NCBI GenBank assembly: GCA_035048485.1 | Contig: CM068590.1 | Location: 2,947,093 to 3,011,092 of the forward strand | Direction of reading: 5' to 3' | Length of the DNA: 64,000 nucleotides | From: Pteria penguin | Lineage: Eukaryota; Mollusca; Bivalvia; Pterioida; Pteriidae | Shown here: in pieces, positions 60,301 through 64,000 of the stretch | Layout of the letters: each line of letters starts with the position of its first letter | How positions within the stretch are numbered: position 1 is the stretch's first letter | The notes under the pieces: generated by a model | What the model was told of the DNA's origin: nothing | What the model saw: only the letters and a program-made list of their open reading frames with translations | The model's database searches: none | Position numbers and translations under genes: made by a program

Positions 60301-61053
60301 CAGTCCTATAGAGCACATGTGGGATGAGTTAGGGAGACACTTACGTAAACGTCACCGTCAACCAAGAACTGTGGATGAGTTGGCGCGGCTCTTCAAGAAG
60401 AGTGGAATTATATTCCTATGAGAAAAATTCGAACTCTATGTCAATCCATGCGGTCCAAATTGCGTGCATGCGTTAAGGCACACAGGGGGGGGGCCATACT
60501 CGTTACTAAACAAAAAACATGAAATTTTGGACGTGGTATACATAACTGATGAAATCAAATAATTTTGTAAAAGAAACGTGTGATAGTCTCGATCATATTG
60601 TCAAATATAATTCAAATTTTCGAAATAAATCAAGTTTGATGCAATTCTTTACCCTAGTTGTTGATTAAACTATAATGATATTAGATAGGCTTTTTTTAAA
60701 GTACCTGAGTATATCTTAAAGATGACTGTAGTAAAGATTAGTATGATTTTCAGAAAATTTTTACATCATTGTAATGTATAATATTTTGTTTACTGATTTT
60801 TTCTCTTGAGTGGACACTGTAATAAAAATGGCAATATTGACAGGTTTACTTTTGTATTTTAGCCATCATATATGTTCAGTTCTTCTTTGATTTTCAGAAG
60901 CAAAACAGTAAGACAGCAAAACATCAATAAAGACATAAATAGAAATCATATATAGAAATACCTGTCATTGCGATGACATGGTTTTTCCATCCTGAGAGTC
61001 GGTATAGATGCGACAGTACACGTGGACAATAAAACCAAACTCACAACATCCAT
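53797..61053 (-). CDS. EGF-repeat protein, unit C, predicted secreted form, four exons
   Basis: Model: complement of joined exons 53797-53978, 56162-56308, 58845-58894 and 60962-61053. They total 471 nt and give 156 residues, phases matching. Signal peptide MDVVSLVLLSTCTVASIPTL without the Arg seen in A; CCNNSMAVDGSCY; EGF unit 1 (CPGGKTGVNCRYNCGYGSYG onward); EGF unit 2 (CSKGKSGSDCKENCNHDTYG onward). At the end of exon 4 the donor GTATTT is GCAGTT, so the frame runs on to SSFTFSYPDK and a stop. The result would be a small secreted EGF protein without a membrane anchor. A weak GC donor cannot be excluded. Intron 1 holds a Tc1 element, intron 2 a retrozyme-like unit. Confidence 0.65.
54336..54472. 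repeat. TAG/ACT/TAG palindromic microsatellite, unit C
   Basis: (TAG)n, then (ACT)n with CTT variants, then (TAG)n again with CAG/AAG variants. The adjacent complementary tracts could form long hairpins. A SINE tail remnant lies at 54162-54240. Confidence 0.9.
54473..55284. other. EGF gene C intron 3 sequence, nothing recognised
   Basis: Diverged from 10075-11030 with several deletions. Confidence 0.45.
55285..56005 (-). mobile_element. Penelope-like insertion, pLTR plus RT fragment, unit C
   Basis: A pLTR (55285-55635) joined to an internal RT fragment (55649-56005) encoding IVGIPMGTNCAPLLADIFLY and ending at the FNFTHR position just before the catalytic box. The flank matches the ~190-bp repeat copy that in unit A lies in intron 4 (7905-8075), so the carrier segment sits in a different intron. 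Confidence 0.75.
56162..56308 (-). CDS. EGF gene C, exon 3
   Basis: 147 nt, GTAAGT donor and TTTTTAG acceptor intact; encodes CPGGKTGVNCRYNCGYGSYG and CRQRCDCLDYQYCSSVYGC. Confidence 0.75.
56547..56937 (-). mobile_element. Retrozyme-like element with 41-bp direct repeats
   Basis: An identical 41-base sequence (56547-56587 and 56897-56937) flanks about 310 bases. On the minus strand the unit starts at GTGCACTAAATTC, runs through the CACTGCTGGTGGAC module, an AAACTAAGGAGAATCC block and CCCAGGCATAGCTCTG, and ends with a hammerhead-like motif followed by the same GTGCACTAAATTC. This is the layout of a head-to-tail circular RNA copied back into DNA. No protein coding. It occupies intron 2 of EGF gene C. 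Confidence 0.65.
56582..56631 (-). ncRNA. Hammerhead-like ribozyme motif
   Basis: Minus strand: CACTGAAGAGACATAAGTTG then TCGAAATGCGCATCTGGTGC. CUGAAGA fits the CUGANGA core, GACA/UGUC makes stem II, GAAA is intact, and UGCGCAUCUGGUGCA forms the stem III hairpin. The A-U pair normally next to the cleavage site appears as A-C, so self-cleavage may be weak. Confidence 0.45.
56938..58840. other. EGF gene C intron 2, mostly unit C-specific
   Basis: The first about 130 bases match 11815-11935 in A; the rest (57070-58780) has no partner here. A short perfect hairpin, CAGGGACGTATA and its complement, lies at 58212-58256. An 85-codon frame at 58314-58571 has no recognised domain. Confidence 0.4.
58845..58894 (-). 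CDS. EGF gene C, exon 2
   Basis: 50 nt, CCTTGCAG acceptor, GTGAGT donor; encodes SFTVCCNNSMAVDGSCY. Confidence 0.75.
59201..60470 (+). pseudogene. Tc1 transposase remnant (DD34E), broken
   Basis: N-terminal helix-turn-helix (MPRLSEQQRYVVLGLVDAGV, 59201 on), interrupted by the SINE at 59389, resumed at 59670 (RRQDVFTRQRHLRDRF), a stop at 59787-59789, a frameshift near 59940, then the catalytic core (59945-60421). The first acidic residue is present in VVFSDES. The second lies in QYNARPHTA, where Tyr (codon 60206-60208) replaces the catalytic Asp. The Glu of SPIEH is 35 residues later, matching DD34E spacing. It cannot be active. Confidence 0.85.
59389..59669 (-). mobile_element. tRNA-derived SINE inserted in the Tc1 transposase
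   Basis: Flanked by a 12-base target duplication CGTAACGACAAG (59377-59388 and 59658-59669). Minus strand: tRNA-like head (TTGCCTGGTGGTATCGCGTC; B-box GGGGTTCGAGTGTC), a body, and an A-rich TAAAAAAACCAA end. Same family as 21490 and 44298. Confidence 0.85.
60962..61053 (-). CDS. EGF gene C, exon 1: start codon and signal peptide
   Basis: 92 nt, donor CAG/GTATTT; encodes 30 residues with a clean hydrophobic core (VVSLVLLSTCTVA). Confidence 0.75.
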
Positions 61054-61117
61054 AATGACGAACGTACTCTCAACGTACACAACAATATAGTACGAGGACA
61101 AGCAATAGCATGCACCT

Positions 61118-61129
61118 CACGTGACGTCA
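61118..61129. promoter_or_regulatory. Overlapping E-box and CRE-like site upstream of EGF gene C
   Basis: CACGTGACGTCA combines CACGTG and TGACGTCA, about 65 bases before the ATG. The matching place in A reads CACGTAACATAT, so the site is unit C-specific. No functional evidence. Confidence 0.3.
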
Positions 61130-61261
61130 ATGTTTCAATGACTTCCTTGTGGTAAATTGAATATGGTTTTTGCTATTTTGGTCGAGGAAGTAATCTGTAG
61201 GGTAGCCATTAAAGAACATGCTAATAGACAAAGCAGAGATGTTATGGTGGTTCCCTGGGAG

Positions 61262-62112
61262 TACCATGTGTGGGATCAAGTGCCATGGAGGAGTAAGCAT
61301 CCCGCCGTGCTCCCAGGTGTGGGATCAGGTGCCATGGAAGAGTAAGAATCTCACGGCGTGCTCCCAGGTGTGGGATCAGATGCTATTGAGGAGTAAGCAT
61401 TCACGCCGTGATCCCAGGTGTGGGATCGGGTGCCATGGAGGAGTATATATCGCCACCGTGCTCCCAGGTGTGGGATCAGGTGTCATGGAGGAGTAAGCGT
61501 CCCGCCGTGCTCCCATGTGTGGGATCAGGTGCCATGGAATAGTAAGCATCCCCGCCGTGCTCCCAGGTGTGGGATCAGGGGTCATGGAAGAGTAGGCATC
61601 CCCGCCGTGCTCCCAGGTGTGGAGTCAGGTGCCAAGGAGGAGTAAGCATCCCCGCCTTGCTCTCTAATGTGTGGGCTCAGGTGTCATGGAGGAGTAAGCA
61701 TTTCCGCCGTACTCCCAGCTGTTGGATCAGGTGCCATGAAGTAGTAAGCATCCACGCCGTGCTCCCAGGTGTGGGATCAGGTGCCATGGAGGAGTAAGCA
61801 TCTCCCGCCGTGCTCCCAGGTGTGGGATCAGGTGCCATGGAAGAATAAACATCTCCCGCCGTGCTCCCAGGTGTGGGATCACGTGCAATGGAGTAGTAAG
61901 TATCACCGCCGTGCTCCCAGGTATGGGATCAGGTGCCATGGAGGAGTAAGCATCCCCGCCGTGCTTCCAGGTGTGGAGTCAGGTGCTATGGAGGAGTAAG
62001 CATTTCCGCCGTGCTCCCAGCTGTTGGATCAGGTGCCATGAAGGAGTAAGCATCCCGCCGTGCTCCCAGGTGTGGGATCATGTGCCATGGAGGAGTAAGT
62101 ATCCCCGCCGTC
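61262..62112 (+). repeat. 50-bp minisatellite, 17 copies, 5' of EGF gene C
   Basis: Unit core GTGTGGGATCAGGTGCCATG followed by GAGGAGTAAGCATCCCCGCC and GTGCTCCCAG. It starts about 210 bases upstream of the ATG. Units A (12860-12935) and B (35990-36070) have one copy in the same context, and the array ends in the same AGCTAGTATAACTC flank. The unit resembles the GATCAGGTGCCCGGGGAGAG block of the Penelope-like pLTR. Frames through the array are artefacts. Confidence 0.9.
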
Positions 62113-62221
62113 CTGCGATGTTAATTTAGAGCTAGTATAACTCCTAGTAATATAAGGGGGTCACGTGCTGATATTTAAGTATCTTATAATTGTATATTTT
62201 ATATAAGCATGTTCTCTCTTA

Positions 62222-62410
62222 GGTCTTTTCTTTATGCAGAGTTACTTCCCATTTGAGCAGGTATCTGACATCAAACCTTTGTGACGTCATACAATGTCTA
62301 TATCACTTCTCGTAATCTTACACCAGTTGCCACAGAACTGGTTGACGTCACAATGGTTTGACGTCAAATACCTGCTCATACGGGAAATAGCTCTGTATAA
62401 CGAAAAGACT
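62222..62410. mobile_element. MITE-like palindromic element 2
   Basis: About 75-bp inverted repeats: left GTCTTTTCTTTATGCAGAGT with TGAGCAGGTATCTGACATCA and TGTGACGTCA, right the inverse. Same family as 51706-51905. Confidence 0.65.
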
Positions 62411-62654
62411 CACTACTGATATATTTGTACAGTTAATGTGAATAAAGATATGGGAAATTGGGAGGGGGGAAATTTGGCAATAACGTAGTGACAATCGGAA
62501 AAAAGTATTGAAAAGTAAAATATGTGAAAACCTTAGGAACTGAATGTCATTAATGACGACATAGAAAACATATTCCACATATCAATTCTTAATTTAGAAA
62601 CACAACTACTTTGTCCATTGTTTTATATATATTCATCAGTCTGCGGGATCATAT

Positions 62655-62828
62655 GTAAAGATGATGGTAAATCCAAACCATAAGTCCGAAAATTATGAAT
62701 CCAAAAGGACATACAAAATCAGTGAAAATAAAAACCAAATAGAAAACAACAAAAAATGTCTACTTGAAGAGCATAATTATGTGAACCCCCTTGATGAAGT
62801 GAGATCAGATGCCCGGGGAGAGTGAACT
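62655..62828 (-). mobile_element. Penelope-like pseudo-LTR fragment next to the minisatellite
   Basis: Starts TGTAAAGATGATGGTAAATC and is cut off at GCCCGGGGAGAGTGA, 33 bases before the GGTTAG-rich array. Confidence 0.7.
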
Positions 62829-62860
62829 GTTATGTGGCAAACTATGTTATTTGATTTGTA

Positions 62861-64000
62861 GTTAATTGGTTGGTTATGTTAGCTGGTTAGTTGGTTGGTT
62901 ATGTTAGCTGGTTAGTTAGTTGGTTATGTTAGCTGGTTAGTTGGTTGGGAATGTTAGCTGGTTAGTTGGTTGGTTATGTTAGCTGGTTAGCTGGTTGGTT
63001 GGTTATGTTAGCTAATTAGTTGGTTGGTTATGTTAGCTGGCTATGTTAGCTGGTTAGTTGGTTGGTTATGTTAGCTGGTTAGTTAGTTGGTTATGTCAGC
63101 TGGTTAATTGGTTGGGAATGTTAGCTGGTTAGTTGGTTGGTTATGTTAGCTGGTTAGCTGGTTGGTTGGTTATGTTAGCTTATTAGTTGGTTGGTTATGT
63201 TAGCTGGTTATGTTAGCTGGTTAGTTGGTTGGTTATGTTAGCTGGTTAGTTGGTTGGCTATGGTAGTTGGTTAGTTAGTTGGGTATGTTAGTTGGTTAGT
63301 TAGTTGGTTATGTTAGCTGGTTAGTTATGTTAGCTGGTTAGTTGGTTGGTAATGTTAGCTGGTTAGTTATGTTAGCTGGTTAGTTATGTTAGATGGTTAG
63401 TTGGTTGGTTATGTTACCTGGTTAGTTAGTTGGTTGGGTATGTTAGCTTATTAGTTGGTTGGTTATGTTAGCTGGTTAGCTGGTTAGTTGGTTAGTTATG
63501 TTAGCTGGTTAGTTGGTTGGCTATGTTAGTTGGTTAGTTAGTTGGTTATGTTAGTTGGTTAGTTAGTTGGTTATGTTAGCTGGTTAGTTATGTTAGCTGG
63601 TTAGTTGGTTGGTTATGCTAGCTGGTTAGTTATGTTAGCTGGTTAGTTATGTTAGCTGGTTAGTTGGTTGGTTATGTTAGCTGGTTAGTTAGTTGGTTAT
63701 GTTAGCTGGTTATTTGGTTGGGTATGTTAGCTGGTTATTTGGTTGGTTATGTTAGCTGGTTAGCTGGTTATTTCGTTGGTTATGTTAGCTGGTTAGTTGG
63801 TTAGCTATGTTAGTTGGTTAGTTACTTGGTTATGTTAGTTGGTTAGTTAGTTGGTTAAGTTAGCTGGTTAGTTATTTAGCTTATTAGTTGGTTGGTAATG
63901 GTAGCTGGTTAGTTAGTTGGTTATGTTAGCTGGTTAGTTGGTTGGTTATGTTAGCTGGTTAGTTAGTTGGTTATGTCAGCTGGTTAATTGGTTGGGAATG
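62861..64000 (+). repeat. GGTTAG-rich minisatellite, continues past the window
   Basis: Basic unit about 25 bases, GGTTAGTTGGTTGGTTATGT then TAGCT, with 4-base length variants. A higher-order block of about 190 bases recurs (62878 and 63066 on, and again from 63905). The plus strand is almost free of C outside the TTAGCTGG joints. Confidence 0.95.

Larger units (their letters stand above)
58914..60711 (+). mobile_element. Tc1-type DNA transposon, inactive, split by a SINE
   Basis: About 27-bp terminal inverted repeats beginning TACTCAGGGACTTTAGAAAT (left) and inverse TACTCAGGTACTTTAAAAAA (right), each next to a TA (58912-58913, 60712-60713). Without the 281-base SINE insertion it is about 1.5 kb, the usual Tc1 size. 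It sits in intron 1 of EGF gene C, opposite to the gene; unit A has a 320-base intron there instead of about 2.07 kb. Confidence 0.85.

Noticed and set aside
61157..61999. Overlapping frames with repeated GVGSGAMEE, WDQVPW or CHGGV motifs
   Set aside because: All lie in the 50-bp minisatellite, in several frames and both strands, with no start context or splice support.
62861..64000. Telomeric repeat
   Set aside because: GGTTAG occurs but never as consecutive TTAGGG units; it is an interstitial minisatellite.

Overview
Organism and base composition: this is AT-rich animal nuclear DNA. It has introns with GT-AG boundaries, many microsatellites, Penelope-like retroelements, tRNA-derived SINEs, a Tc1 transposon and hammerhead-type repeats of the kind abundant in bivalves. 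An NHL propeller gene and an EGF-repeat receptor gene, both of types strongly expanded in bivalves, point the same way. A bivalve mollusc is the best guess; the species cannot be named from the sequence alone. Layout: the window is essentially a tandem triplication with a period of about 22 to 23 kb. Unit A runs from about 0.86 to 23 kb, unit B from 23 to 45.9 kb and unit C from 45.9 kb to the end. Each unit starts with a single-coding-exon NHL gene on the plus strand, followed tail-to-tail by a five-exon EGF-like transmembrane gene on the minus strand, then a block of Penelope-like elements and simple repeats. Gene state: NHL is open only in unit A; copies B and C carry different frameshifts. 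The EGF gene is complete in unit A: 479 residues, with signal peptide, two symmetrical EGF exons, one membrane segment and a cytoplasmic tail of twelve 14-residue coiled-coil repeats. In unit B exons 1 and 2 are deleted and exon 5 is cut down by in-frame deletions that remove the membrane segment. In unit C the intron before the membrane exon has lost a recognisable donor and acceptor, so the predicted product is a 156-residue secreted EGF protein. Two of three paralogues have therefore lost membrane anchoring by different routes. Mobile DNA: (1) a nearly full-length Penelope-like element with permuted domains (GIY-YIG endonuclease before reverse transcriptase, CxC linker; Naiad-type) at 16.1-19.7 kb, with only two stop codons; (2) canonical Penelope/Poseidon-type copies arranged as inverted halves, present in A and B and absent at the matching site in C; (3) a 5'-truncated CR1-like LINE in B with a matching empty site in C; (4) a Tc1 element in intron 1 of the unit C EGF gene, itself split by a SINE with a 12-bp target duplication; (5) a roughly 350-bp retrozyme-like unit with a hammerhead-like core and 41-bp direct repeats; (6) two palindromic MITE-like elements; (7) an unnamed repeat of about 190 bp in direct and foldback arrangements. 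Minisatellites include a 17-copy, 50-bp array just upstream of the unit C EGF gene (a single copy at the same place in A and B) and a 1.1-kb GGTTAG-rich array at the right edge. All gene models and homologies come from reading the sequence; no database search was run.
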